Assembly (NCBI GenBank): GCA_963850095.1
Contig: CAWKJX010000008.1
Span: 186,001 to 250,000 of the forward strand
Reading direction: 5' to 3'
DNA length: 64,000 nt
Source: Bog-473 sp963850095
GTDB taxonomy: Bacteria > Actinomycetota > Acidimicrobiia > Acidimicrobiales > RAAP-2
The position numbers were made by a program, and so were the translations under genes. Under the pieces are notes generated by a model. It was not told the DNA's origin. It was given only the letters and a program-made list of their open reading frames with translations, and made no database searches. Each line of letters starts with the position of its first letter. Within the stretch, counting starts at the first letter, position 1. Of the stretch, positions 36,657 to 46,674 are shown piece after piece.

Positions 36657-36692
36657 GCAATTGTCGGCGCAATTGTCGGCGCAACTGTCGGC
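36657..36692. repeat. Three 12-bp tandem repeats between icd and mdh
   Basis: GCAATTGTCGGC occurs twice, followed by GCAACTGTCGGC. The array lies in the icd-mdh spacer, about 45 bp upstream of the mdh start. It could be a regulator-binding array or a slippage tract. Confidence 0.9.
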
Positions 36693-36722
36693 AGTCGGCC
36701 ACCGATCGACGAACGGTAGGCC

Positions 36723-37919
36723 CTACAGCCGGTCGACGATGGCCGCAGCGAATTCCGAGCACTTGACCTCCGTGGCGCCGTCCATCAGACGGGCGAAGTC
36801 ATAGGTCACGATCTTCGCGGCAATGGTGGCCTCCAACGCCCGGACGATGTCGGCCGCCGCCTCGGTCCAGCCGATGTGCTCGAACATCAACACCCCCGAC
36901 AACAGGACAGAGCCGGGGTTCACCTTGTCCTGCCCGGCGTACTTCGGCGCCGTCCCGTGCGTGGCCTCGAATACGCCGTGCCCGGTGACGAAGTTGATGT
37001 TGGCCCCCGGCGCGATCCCGATCCCCCCGACCTGGGCGGCCAGCGCATCCGACAGGTAGTCGCCGTTGAGATTCGTCGTGGCGATCACGTCGAAGTCCGA
37101 CGGCCGGGTCAACACCTGCTGCAGCGTTATGTCGGCGATGGTGTCCTTGACCAACAACCGTTCCCCGGGCTCACCGTTGCAGTCGTCCCATCCGACGGCG
37201 ACGTCGGCGAACTCCTCGCGCACGAGCTGGTAGCCCCACTCCCGGAACGCGCCCTCGGTGAACTTCATGATGTTGCCCTTGTGCACCAGAGTGACCGAGC
37301 GCCGCTTGCGCTCCAGCGCGTAATTGATGGCTGCCCGGATCAACCGCTTGGACCCCATTTCCGAAATCGGCTTTATCCCGATCCCAGAACCGTCACGGAT
37401 GGGCCATCCCATCTCCTCGCGCAGGTACGCCGTCAGCTTGTCCCCCTCGGGGGTGCCCGCCTTCACCTCGTAGCCGGCGTAGACGTCCTCGGTGTTCTCA
37501 CGGAAGATGACCATGTCGACGAGTTCGGGGTGCAACACGGGCGAGGGCACCCCGGCGAACCAGCGCACGGGCCGCAGGCACACGTAGAGGTCGAGGATCT
37601 GGCGCAGCGCCACGTTGAGCGACCGGATACCCCCACCCACGGGCGTGGTGAGCGGGCCCTTTATGCCGATCAGGTGCGACCGGAAGGTCTCGACCGTCTC
37701 GTCGGGCAACCAGTTGCCGGTCTCGTCGAACGCCTTCTGTCCGGCCAACACCTCCTTCCACGAGACGGTGTGGCCGTGCTTGGCGGCGGCGGCGTCGAGG
37801 ACCAGCTTGGCGGCGGGCCAAATGTCGACCCCGGTGCCGTCGCCCTCAATGAAGGGGATGATGGGTTCGTCGGGGACGACCAGGGTTCCGTCGTCGCCCA
37901 TGCGGATCAGATCTGCCAT
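36723..37919 (-). CDS. icd: NADP-dependent isocitrate dehydrogenase
   Basis: A 398-residue homodimeric isocitrate dehydrogenase. Motifs seen are I-P-F-I-E-G-D-G-T-G-V-D-I-W, S-L-N-V-A-L-R-Q-I-L-D-L-Y-V-C-L-R-P-V, F-R-E-N-T-E-D-V-Y-A-G and T-G-H-G-V-F-E-A-T-H-G-T-A-P-K-Y-A-G. The phosphorylatable Ser region and the Arg/Tyr substrate ligands are intact. It converts isocitrate to 2-oxoglutarate. It is upstream of mdh on the same strand, so these TCA genes may be co-expressed. The ATG is at 37919. Confidence 0.96.
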   Translation of the reverse strand: MADLIRMGDDGTLVVPDEPIIPFIEGDGTGVDIWPAAKLVLDAAAAKHGHTVSWKEVLAGQKAFDETGNWLPDETVETFRSHLIGIKGPLTTPVGGGIRSLNVALRQILDLYVCLRPVRWFAGVPSPVLHPELVDMVIFRENTEDVYAGYEVKAGTPEGDKLTAYLREEMGWPIRDGSGIGIKPISEMGSKRLIRAAINYALERKRRSVTLVHKGNIMKFTEGAFREWGYQLVREEFADVAVGWDDCNGEPGERLLVKDTIADITLQQVLTRPSDFDVIATTNLNGDYLSDALAAQVGGIGIAPGANINFVTGHGVFEATHGTAPKYAGQDKVNPGSVLLSGVLMFEHIGWTEAAADIVRALEATIAAKIVTYDFARLMDGATEVKCSEFAAAIVDRL

Positions 37920-38712
37920 AGGAACCGGATGCTACGGGGCGGGACCGCCCCGTCCTAATTGGCGAGGTCAGCGCCCGGATCCCGCACAAATTTGGGCGTC
38001 TGTTGACGCTCGCGACGTGACGTCGTTACCCGGTCAGCCGACCACCCCGATCCGCCGGAACCGTACGGGTGGCGTCATGTCTCCTGCGCGTCGACATGTG
38101 CAACGCGCGCGGTCACGCGGAATGAAACAACGAACCTCTCTTCGCTCCAGAATGCTTTCTCTAGCGATGCACAATTCAACGCCGCGCCGAAGCGCCATGT
38201 GACTTTCGCACCTACTGCAAACGTTCGTCGCCGCGCACACTCGCCGCAGCGGATATTGGCGGATGCAGGAGTGGGGCGGCGGTGAGTTCACCACAGCGGG
38301 ACATTGATCCCGGGGATGTCGATGCAGGGCGGAGCACGTCAGGTGCGGCCGAACGGCCAATCGTGCTGCCGGCCCCACTTCCTGCTTGGCGCAATGTCAC
38401 GTTCTATTCAGCGAGTAACAGTTCGCTTTGTTCGACTGAGTGCGAAGGGAGCCCCGAGCTCCACCAGTGCTCGTCCCAAGGTTGCGGCACCGCGGCGAGG
38501 ACCCCCTCCCCGTCACGGGCCGCACATTCGGAGGCTCCAAACGGAGGGAGCTTCTGGCAACAGCAAGCGGGAACCCTTGTGGGTTCCTTGCTTCGGGCTT
38601 CCTGCAAGTCGCAGCCAGCCCACACTGCGCCCGGCATATCTGGCGATCAGGCGGTTCAGGCGCAGAGAAACAAGCAAGCAACCCACACCATGACAAAAAG
38701 GAGCAACACGCC
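37920..38712. other. 793-bp intergenic region upstream of surface-protein island
   Basis: No credible gene is present; the open frames are short, overlapping and rich in Arg/Pro/Cys. The right half is probably a long 5' leader of the first surface-protein gene and contains the hairpin at 38563-38591. A ribosome site AAAGGAG lies just before 38713. No known riboswitch consensus was recognised. Confidence 0.5.
38563..38591 (+). promoter_or_regulatory. Leader hairpin upstream of surface-protein gene
   Basis: GGAACCC and GGGTTCC form a 7-bp stem with a TTGT loop. It is extended by GCAA/TTGC beyond a 3-base bulge. It lies about 120 bases before the first ATG. It may be a leader element or the terminator of a short transcript. 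Confidence 0.5.
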
Positions 38713-39252
38713 ATGAAGCGATTCATGAACAAGCGCGTTGCCGTCGTCGGTGCGGTCGCAGGACTTGTCCTCGGCCTCAGCGGCGCGGCGTTCGCGTACT
38801 GGACATCGTCGGGTGGTGGCAACGGCAGCGCTTCCACGGCAACGGGGGGCAACGGCAATCTCACGGTTGCCGGCAGCGAAGCCAGCCCCGCCACCATGGG
38901 ACCGAACATCGCCCCGGAGGCCATCACCTTGACCATCACGAACCCGAGCTCGAACTCTCAGAGCTCCTACGTGACCAGCGTGACGGCGTCGATCGACAGC
39001 GCCGACACGACCTGGCTCACCGGGCCGCCGGACTGTGCCGCCACCGACTACCAGGTGCAGGCTTCGAGCTCGAGTGCTCTGAGCGCCACGGGTGCGGCTA
39101 ATGGCACACAGTCGGTGACCGTGCCGGTCGGGGCCGAGCTGGCTCCTGGAGGCACGACCACCGCGACCGTGTACATCGGGTTCGTGGACGACACCACGAA
39201 CCAGTCGGCGTGCGAAGGGCAGTCGGTGGATCTCACATACACCACGGCCTAG
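38713..39252 (+). CDS. Secreted SipW-cognate/TasA-like small surface protein
   Basis: The 179-residue protein has a basic N-terminus and a hydrophobic segment (V-A-V-V-G-A-V-A-G-L-V-L-G-L) ending G-A-A-F-A-Y-W-T-S-S-G. This resembles signal peptides of SipW-dependent matrix proteins (TasA, CalY). The mature part is Ser/Thr/Gly-rich and beta-like, with two Cys that could form a disulfide. AAAGGAG precedes ATG 38713; the same frame is open further upstream but without a ribosome site. It is first gene of a same-strand surface island. The function is inferred as a fibre or cell-wall structural protein, since no enzymatic motif exists. Confidence 0.65.
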   Translation: MKRFMNKRVAVVGAVAGLVLGLSGAAFAYWTSSGGGNGSASTATGGNGNLTVAGSEASPATMGPNIAPEAITLTITNPSSNSQSSYVTSVTASIDSADTTWLTGPPDCAATDYQVQASSSSALSATGAANGTQSVTVPVGAELAPGGTTTATVYIGFVDDTTNQSACEGQSVDLTYTTA

Positions 39253-39300
39253 CAACACGAGTTCGTGGAGCGATGGGCTCTCACCCATCTCTCCATGCAA

Positions 39301-39344
39301 CCCGGCCGGAAGGCCGGGCCACGGACCCCCTCCGTGGCCCGGCC
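39301..39344 (+). promoter_or_regulatory. Two mutually exclusive hairpins between surface-protein genes
   Basis: CCCGGCC (39301-39307) can pair with GGCCGGG (39312-39318). Alternatively bases 39312-39325 form a perfect 14-bp stem with 39331-39344 around a CCCCC loop. The two structures share bases 39312-39318, an attenuator-like layout. There is no T-run, so Rho-independent termination is uncertain; differential mRNA stability is also possible. Confidence 0.6.
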
Positions 39345-39437
39345 GACCACCGGGTGAGGTCAGCGAGGGATTACAGGCAGGCGGTCCTGTGGTCCCTCGG
39401 TGGGCTTGCCCATCGCAAGGAAGAAGTTGAGGGGTCG

Positions 39438-41627
39438 ATGAAGCCAGAGCGGTTCAAGAGGACGAAGTCGGTGATGGCGTCGAGCGCCATCGCGCTGCTC
39501 GTTGCCGCCCTCGTGATGGGCGTCTCCTCGCTCGTGCTCGGGTCCAAGTCGGCCTCCTCCGAGCACCTGGGCTTCGGCCTCACCTCGGGATCGTCGAGCT
39601 TCACGATCACGGGCACGGCCTACACGACCCCCTCGGGGGCGTATCCCGCCGCCGGCTGCTCGGGCACCCCGGCACCCCTCTCCCCCGACGTGACCCGTTG
39701 CGTGGTCTTCAGCGTCCACGACAACCTGAACGCGAACATCACGGTGACCGGCATCACGACGGCCCTGGACACCACGAACTACCCGGCGCCCCCCGCAGAC
39801 TGCGCCGGCACCAACCTGGTGCTCCCGACCTTCTCGGGATCCATCAACGTGACCGGAGGGGGCGACGCCACCAGTCCCGGCGAGCCAATGGAGCTGAAGA
39901 ACAACGGCGCGCCCCAGAACGACTGCGAGAACCTCACCTACCACTATCGTCTACTCGGGGAGCGCGAGCTACACCGAGGTCTACGGCACCTCCACCGGCT
40001 TGGCCTCCAGCCAGAATCCCTCGAGCTCCGGGCCAGAGCGTCACCTACACGGCGACCCTCACGGCATCGGCCACGGCCGGCCAGGACCCGGTCCCCTCCA
40101 GCCCGACGGGGACGGTGACCTTCGAGGACAACGGAGCGACGATCTGCAACACCGTGCCCGTCACCTCGACGGGGGCCACGACGGCGACGGCTCCCTGCAC
40201 GGTGAACTACCCGACGACGGCCGGCAGCCCGCACTCGATCACGGCCTCCTACGTGAACACCGATGGCAACTTCACGAGCTCCAACGGCTGCGCTGTCCCA
40301 GCAGGTGACGCGGTGACTCGGGTTCAACTTCTGCGGACGGCGAGCCTGACCTCGTCGCCCAACCCCTCGGGCTTCGGTACCTCGGTGACCTTCACCGACA
40401 CGGTCTCGGCCTCCTCGGGCAGGCCGGGCGCCCCGGTGACCTTCTACAGCTGCACCACCAACACCTGCTCGGCCAAGAGCCCGCTCGGGACCAGGACGCT
40501 CAACGGCTCGGGCCGGGCCACCTACTCGACCTCGAGCCTGCCGATGGGGACCACCCTCGTCGAGGCCGTCTACGGGACCTCGGGCAACGACCTGAGCTCG
40601 ACGTCCAACATGGTGTCCCAGGTGGTCAAGGCGCTCTCCACCAGGTCGAGCCTGACCTCGTCGCCCAACCCTTCGGCCTTCGCTACCTCGGTGACCTTCA
40701 CCGACACGGTCTCGGCCTCCTCGGGCAGGCCGGGCGGCCCGGTGACCTTCTACAGACTGCACCACCAACACCTGCTCGGCCAAGAGCCCGCTCGGGACCA
40801 GGACACTCAACGGCACGGGCCGGGCCACCTACGCGACCTCGAGCCTGCCGGTGGGGACCACCCACGTCGAGGCGGTCTACGGGACCTCGGGCAACGACCT
40901 GGGCTCGACCTCCAACGTGGTGTCCCAAGAGGTCCTCGGGATCCCCAGCGTGTGTTCCGGCGGAAGGTACGGGACCTACATCCTCGGCCATCCGGCGTCC
41001 CCCGTCATCAATGGGAGCAACGGCAACGACCTTCTTTACGCCTTCGGCGGCAACTACAGGGTGAACGGCTTCGCAGGCAATGACTGCCTCGTGGCCGGCA
41101 ACGGCAACAACGTCCTGATGGATGGGGACGGGAACGACGGTGTGACGGCCGGCGACGGCTCGGACAGCGCCGTGTTGGGCAACGGGAACGACACCGTGAC
41201 GGCCGGAAACGGCCGCGACAGCGTGCATGCCGGAAACGGACGGGACGTGGTGGCGCTGGGCGGCGGTTCCGGCGACGTGGTCAACCTCGGAGACGGCACC
41301 GACACCATTGCCGTCGGCAACGGTTCGGGCGACCACGCGGTCGTGGGCGATGGGAACGACACGATCACCGTCGGGACCGGCTCCTCCAACGACGTCAACC
41401 TGGGCCGGGGGACCGATGCCGTCAGCATCAGGGGCTCACATGACGACATCGTCGGCGGGGCCGGCAACGAGACCGTGTACCTCGGCTCGGGCACGTACAA
41501 CTCCTACAGCGGGCAGGCCCACCACATCAACGTGTGCCACCTGCCGGCGCCGCCGCCGAGCTACCACGGGTCAGCGGCTGACTATTACCACGACACGATT
41601 GCGAACTGCACGGTGGTCTCGCCATGA
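39438..41627 (+). pseudogene. Giant secreted Ig-like/RTX repeat protein, three one-base insertions
   Basis: ATG 39438 opens a signal/anchor segment (A-S-S-A-I-A-L-L-V-A-A-L-V-M-G-V). The product then has about three Ig-like repeats (S-V-T-F-T-D-T-V-S-A-S-S-G-R-P-G) and, from about 40970, glycine/aspartate repeats like G-N-G-N-D-T-V-T-A-G-N-G of RTX calcium-binding type. Single extra bases near 39942, 40030-40032 and 40755 shift the frame by +1 each and together restore it. The 40755 site differs from its own sister repeat only by an added A. The stop overlaps the next gene start (ATGA). It is probably an adhesin or surface-layer component of about 728 residues. Confidence 0.7.
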
Positions 41628-42115
41628 GCCGCCGGATCCTCGTTCTCATCGCTGCCATCACGCTCACTGTGGGCATCGCCATCGGTGCCAGCGCCGCCTA
41701 CGGCTACTTCGCATCCTCGGGCACCGGCAGGGGGGCGGCGACGACGGGGTCCATGAAGTCGGTCACCGTGGCAACCACGGGCACGCCCTCTTCGCCACTG
41801 CTCCCGGGGGCGTCGGGGGACGTGGTCTTCAGCGTGACCAATCCCAACAACTTCGCCGTCTCCATCGTCGGGGTCGCGTTGCAGAACGGTGGAGTCATTA
41901 CGCCCAACGCAAGCCACTCCGGATGTGCCACGACCGATGACAATCCCGTCGTCACTTTGACCGTTCCCCCCGATGACTTGCCTGTTTCCATCCCCAAGGA
42001 CTCGACCATGTCTGTCGACTTGACCAACGCAGCCTCCATGGACATAGCTGCGACGAACAACTGCCAAGGGGCGACCTTCAATATCCCGATCACGATCACG
42101 GTCCATCCGTCGTGA
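41624..42115 (+). CDS. Secreted SipW-cognate-like small surface protein
   Basis: A 163-residue protein with a hydrophobic N-terminal segment (L-V-L-I-A-A-I-T-L-T-V-G-I-A-I-G) followed by A-A-Y-G-Y-F-A-S-S-G-T-G. This is the same boundary style as the protein at 38713. The mature domain is beta-rich (V-V-F-S-V-T-N-P-N-N-F-A-V-S-I-V-G-V) with two Cys. It overlaps the preceding gene by 4 bp (ATGA) and the following one by 4 bp (GTGA), so it is translationally coupled to both repeat proteins. The likely role is minor pilin or fibre subunit, by position and shape only. Confidence 0.7.
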   Translation: MSRRILVLIAAITLTVGIAIGASAAYGYFASSGTGRGAATTGSMKSVTVATTGTPSSPLLPGASGDVVFSVTNPNNFAVSIVGVALQNGGVITPNASHSGCATTDDNPVVTLTVPPDDLPVSIPKDSTMSVDLTNAASMDIAATNNCQGATFNIPITITVHPS

Positions 42116-45100
42116 GCCGGAGCCACTCCTCTGAAGGCGTCAACTCCCGAAGTGCACGCCTGCTCGTCATCGCGCTGTTGGCAGCCGTCGGCTTTGGCAT
42201 CCTCGGAGCAGGGGTGGCCTTCGGCTACTGGTTGACAACCAGCTCCAACCCCGCACTGGCGCTCGCCGACACACTCCCGGCAGGAGCTACGCCCAACCAG
42301 CCCGTGACGACACCGAACTCGAACGGCAACACGGTCCAGATCATCTTCTCCCAGGCGAACACCACGACCGGACATGTGCCGATATCCGGCTACACCCTGA
42401 ACCGTTACCCGTCTTCCGGTGGCTCGAAGGTATCGAATGTGGGCTCGTGCGCGACTCCTTCGGGCGGTTCGGTCACCTGCACTGAGTCGGATGTGCCAGA
42501 CGGCAACTGGGTGTACACAGACACCCCGACCTACGGGACGAACTGGACCGGCTCCGAGAGCGCAAAGAGCCCAGCGGTTCTTGTCGACACGAGCCCTCCG
42601 ACCAACCACTTGTCCCTGAGCGGTCAGAGCGGTGGCAGCTCGTTCCTCTCGGGCACCACCGTCTACTACCACGGCTCCACCGCGGGCTCCTTGACCATCA
42701 CCAACGCCTTGACCGACTCTGGCTCCGGCCCGGCCTCGAGCACCTTCCCGACCCTTGGTGGGGCCACGACGGCTGGAGCCACACGGCGTCGACAGCACCG
42801 ACACCACTTGCGCCCTACGTGTCGACCACCTTTAGCTGGGGCAACGGCACGACCAGTTCGCCGACCGAGACGGTCACCGGCACCGACAATGTGGGCAACA
42901 CCAACTCGGGGACCCAGCTGACCTTCGTGAACGACTCCACGGCGCCGGTGAACGACCTGTCCCTGAGCGGTCAGAGCGGGGGCGGCTCGTTCCTCTCGGG
43001 CACCACCGTCTACTACCACGGCTCGACCGCGGGCTCCTTCACCCTCACCAACGCCTTGACCGACTCTGGCTCCGGCCCGGCCTCGAGCACCTTCCCGACC
43101 CTTGGCGGGGCCACGAGCGGCTGGAGCCACACGGCCAGCACCGACACCACTTCGCCCTACGTGTCGACCACCTTCAACTGGGGCAACGGCACGACCAGCT
43201 CGCCGACCGAGACAGTCACCGGCACCGACAACGCCGGCAACACGGTCACCACCACGCTCACCTTCGTGAACGACTCGACGGCGCCGGTGAACGACCTGTC
43301 CCTGAGCGGTCAGAGCGGGGGCGGCTCGTTCCTCTCGGGCACCACCGTCTACTACCACGGCTCGACCGCGGGCTCCTTCACCATCACCAACGCCTTGACC
43401 GACTCTGGCTCCGGCCCGGCCTCGAGCACCTTCGCCAGCCTGGGCGGCAGCAAGACGGGCTGGAGCTTCACGACATCGACGGTGTCCAGCCCCACGGGTG
43501 GGCCCTACGTGTCGACTACCTTCAACTGGGGCAACGGCACGACCAGCTCGACCGACCGAGACAGTCACCGGCACCGACAACGCCGGCAACACGGTCACGA
43601 CCACGCTGACCTTCGTGAACGACTCCACGGCGCCCGTGAACAACCTGTCCCTGAGCGGTCAGAGCGGTGGCGGCTCGTTCCTCTCGGGCACCACCGTCTA
43701 CTACCAGGGCTCCACCGCGGGCTCCTTCACCCTCACCAACGCCTTGACCGACTCTGGCTCCGGCCCGGCCTCGAGCACCTTCCCGACCCTTGGTGGGGCC
43801 ACGAGCGGCTGGAGCCACACGGCCAGCACCGACACCACTTCGCCCTACGTGTCGACCACCTTTAGCTGGGGCAACGGCACGACCAGTTCGCCGACCGAGA
43901 CGGTCACCGGCACCGACAATGTGGGCAACACCAACTCGGGGACCCAGCTGACCTTCGTGAACGACTCCACGGCGCCGGTGAACGACCTGTCCCTGAGCGG
44001 TCAGAGCGGGGGCGGCTCGTTCCTCTCGGGCACCACCGTCTACTACCACGGCTCGACCGCGGGCTCCTTCACCCTCACCAACGCCTTGACCGACTCTGGC
44101 TCCGGCCCGGCCTCGAGCACCTTCCCGACCCTTGGCGGGGCCACGAGCGGCTGGAGCCACACGGCCAGCACCGACACCACTTCGCCCTACGTGTCGACCA
44201 CCTTCAACTGGGGCAACGGCACGACCAGCTCGCCGACCGAGACGGTCACCGGCACCGACAACGCCGGCAACACGGTCACCACCACGCTCACCTTCGTGAA
44301 CGACTCGACGGCGCCGGTGAACGACCTGTCCCTGAGCGGTCAGAGCGGGGGCGGCTCGTTCCTCTCGGGCACCACCGTCTACTACCACGGCTCGACCGCG
44401 GGCTCCTTCACCATCACCAACGCCTTGACCGACTCTGGCTCCGGCCCGGCCTCGAGCACCTTCGCCGGCCTGGGCGGCAGCAAGACGGGCTGGAGCTTCA
44501 CGACATCGACGGTGTCCAGCCCCACGGGTGGGCCCTACGTGTCGACTACCTTCAACTGGGGCAACGGCACCACCAGCTCGACCGACCGAGACAGTCACCG
44601 GCACCGACAACGCCGGCAACACGGTCACGACCACGCTGACCTTCGTGAACGACTCCACGGCGCCCGTGAACAACCTGTCCCTGAGCGGTCAGAGCGGTGG
44701 CGGCTCGTTCCTCTCGGGCACCACCGTCTACTACCAGGGCTCCACCGCGGGCTCCTTCACCATCACCAACGCCTTGACCGACTCTGGCTCCGGCCCGGCC
44801 TCGAGCACCTTCCCGACCCTTGGTGGGGCCACGAGCGGCTGGAGCCACACGGCCAGCACCGACACCACTTCGCCCTACGTGTCGACCACCTTTAGCTGGG
44901 GCAACGGCACGACCAGTTCGCCGACCGAGACGGTCACCGGCACCGACAATGTGGGCAACACCAACTCGGGGACCACGCTCACCTTCGTGAACGACTCCAC
45001 GGCGCCGGTGAACGACCTGTCCCTGAGCGGTCAGAGCGGGGGCGGCTCGTTCCTCTCGGGCACCACCGTCTACTACCACGGCTCCACCGCGGGCTCCTTC

Positions 45101-46604
45101 ACCCTCACCAACGCCTTGACCGACTCTGGCTCCGGCCCGGCCTCGAGCACCTTCCCGACCCTTGGCGGGGCCACGAGCGGCTGGAGCCACACGGCCAGCA
45201 CCGACACCACTTCGCCCTACGTGTCGACCACCTTCAACTGGGGCAACGGCACGACCAGCTCGCCGACCGAGACGGTCACCGGCACCGACAACGTCGGCAA
45301 CACGGTCACCACCACGCTCACCTTCGTGAACGACTCGACGGCGCCAACAGGCTCGGTCACCTACACCAATGGCTACGTAACATCGACTTCTGCGTCCATT
45401 GCGTTCTCTGCCACCGACGGCACCGGCTCGGGGGTCAATTCGGGCACAGCCCAACTCGAGCGAGCCTCGGCCCCCTTGTCCGGTGGCACGTGCGGTTCCT
45501 ATGGCGCCTTCACCCAGGTCGGCAGCGCTGGACTCAGCTCGCCCTTCTCGGACACGGTGGCCACGGGCAACTGCTACGAGTACGAGTACGTCGTCTCTGA
45601 CAACGTCGGCAACCAGGGGACCATTACCTCGGCGAGCGTCCTGAAGGTCGACACCACGGCCCCGGTGAACAACCTGTCCCTGTCCAGCCAGAGCGGCGGC
45701 TCGTTCCTCTCGGGCACCACCGTCTACTACCACGGCTCCACCGCGGGCTCCTTCACCATCACCAACGCCTTGAGCGACTCTGGCTCCGGCCCGGCCTCGA
45801 GCGCCTTCCCGGCACTCGGTGGCACCACCACAGGCTGGAGCCACACGGCCAGCACCGACACCACCTCGCCTTACGTGTCGACCACCTTTAGCTGGGGTAG
45901 CGGCACCACCAGCTCCCCGAGCGAGACGGTCACCGGCACCGACAACGCCGGCAACACGGTCACGACGACGCTCACCTTCGTGAACGACTCGACGGCACCG
46001 ACGGGCTCGGTCACCTACACCAATGGCTACGTGACCTCGACCACACTTTCGGTGTCATTCAATGCGAGTGACGCCGGGTCTGGGGTCAACTCCGGCGGCG
46101 GACAGTTACTGCGGCGGTCGGCCACCTTGTCCGGCAGCAGCTGCGGTTCCTACGGCTCCTTCGCCCAGGTGGGCACCACCGGACTCAGCTCGCCCTTCTC
46201 GGACACGGTGGCCACGGGCAACTGCTACGAATACGAGTACGTCGTCTCAGACAACGTCGGCAACCAGGGGACCATCACCAGCAGCGATGTCGCGAAGATC
46301 GACACGAATACTCTGAGCCAGAACGCGCCGAACTTCAGCGGCAGTATTTTCAGCAAGAGCGTCACTTTCAGCGGAGATGCCAGCTACTCAGGTTCCGTGA
46401 CGGTCTACTACTGCAGTTCTCAGGCCAATCCTTGTTCGTCCAGTGGTGACACCGGGTCGGCGACGACGACCGCCTCAGGGTGGCACCTGGTCCGTACAGG
46501 CGAGCGGCACCGTGAGTGGATTCCAGTCCTACACGTCGACGGCGTATGAGACCGACCAGTACGGCCAGCAACTGGTGAGTAACACCGAATCGTGGAATCC
46601 CTGA
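42112..46604 (+). pseudogene. Giant Ig-like repeat surface protein, several frameshifts
   Basis: GTG 42112 opens a secreted protein with hydrophobic N-terminus ending F-G-Y-W-L-T-T-S-S. Next come about eight near-identical repeats of roughly 113 residues. Each has L-S-L-S-G-Q-S-G-G-G-S-F-L-S-G-T-T-V-Y-Y, S-G-W-S-H-T-A-S-T-D and T-E-T-V-T-G-T-D-N-A-G-N-T. Two C-terminal modules with G-Y-V-T-S-T and N-C-Y-E-Y-E-Y-V-V-S-D-N-V-G-N interrupt the array. Frame changes occur near 42770 (-1), 43551 and 44581 (each +1 or a CCGA duplication) and 46478 (+1). Corrected, the frame ends at the TGA at 46602. It is probably an adhesin or biofilm-matrix protein of about 1,495 residues. Confidence 0.7.
42951..45350. 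repeat. Nested repeats: about 340-bp units inside 1,030-bp higher-order copies
   Basis: Unit starts fall at 42951, 43290, 43639, 43981, 44320, 44669 and 45011. Blocks 42951-43980 and 43981-45010 are almost identical, and a third partial copy follows. The 1,030-bp period equals 3n+1, so the frame changes once per block. Such arrays are prone to recombination and to assembly collapse. Confidence 0.9.
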
Positions 46605-46674
46605 TGCGGAAGACTTCTATCGGGCGCATCCAATCTCTGAAAGGCCGTGTCAAAGGGGCTTCAGGATCTTGGAT

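Noticed and set aside
38282..38716. A 144-residue gene before the surface island
   Set aside because: No ribosome site, no domain, Ser/Pro/Cys-rich random-like composition, and it runs into the well-supported start at 38713.
42951..45350. CRISPR array or satellite DNA
   Set aside because: Units are about 340 bp, coding and spacerless, unlike CRISPR repeats of 25-40 bp with unique spacers; no cas gene is near.
43522..45844. Large minus-strand open frames in the Ig-like repeat region
   Set aside because: They mirror the repeat array of the surface protein and translate to Gly/Arg/Ala repeats; the plus-strand repeats are conserved Ig-like sequence.
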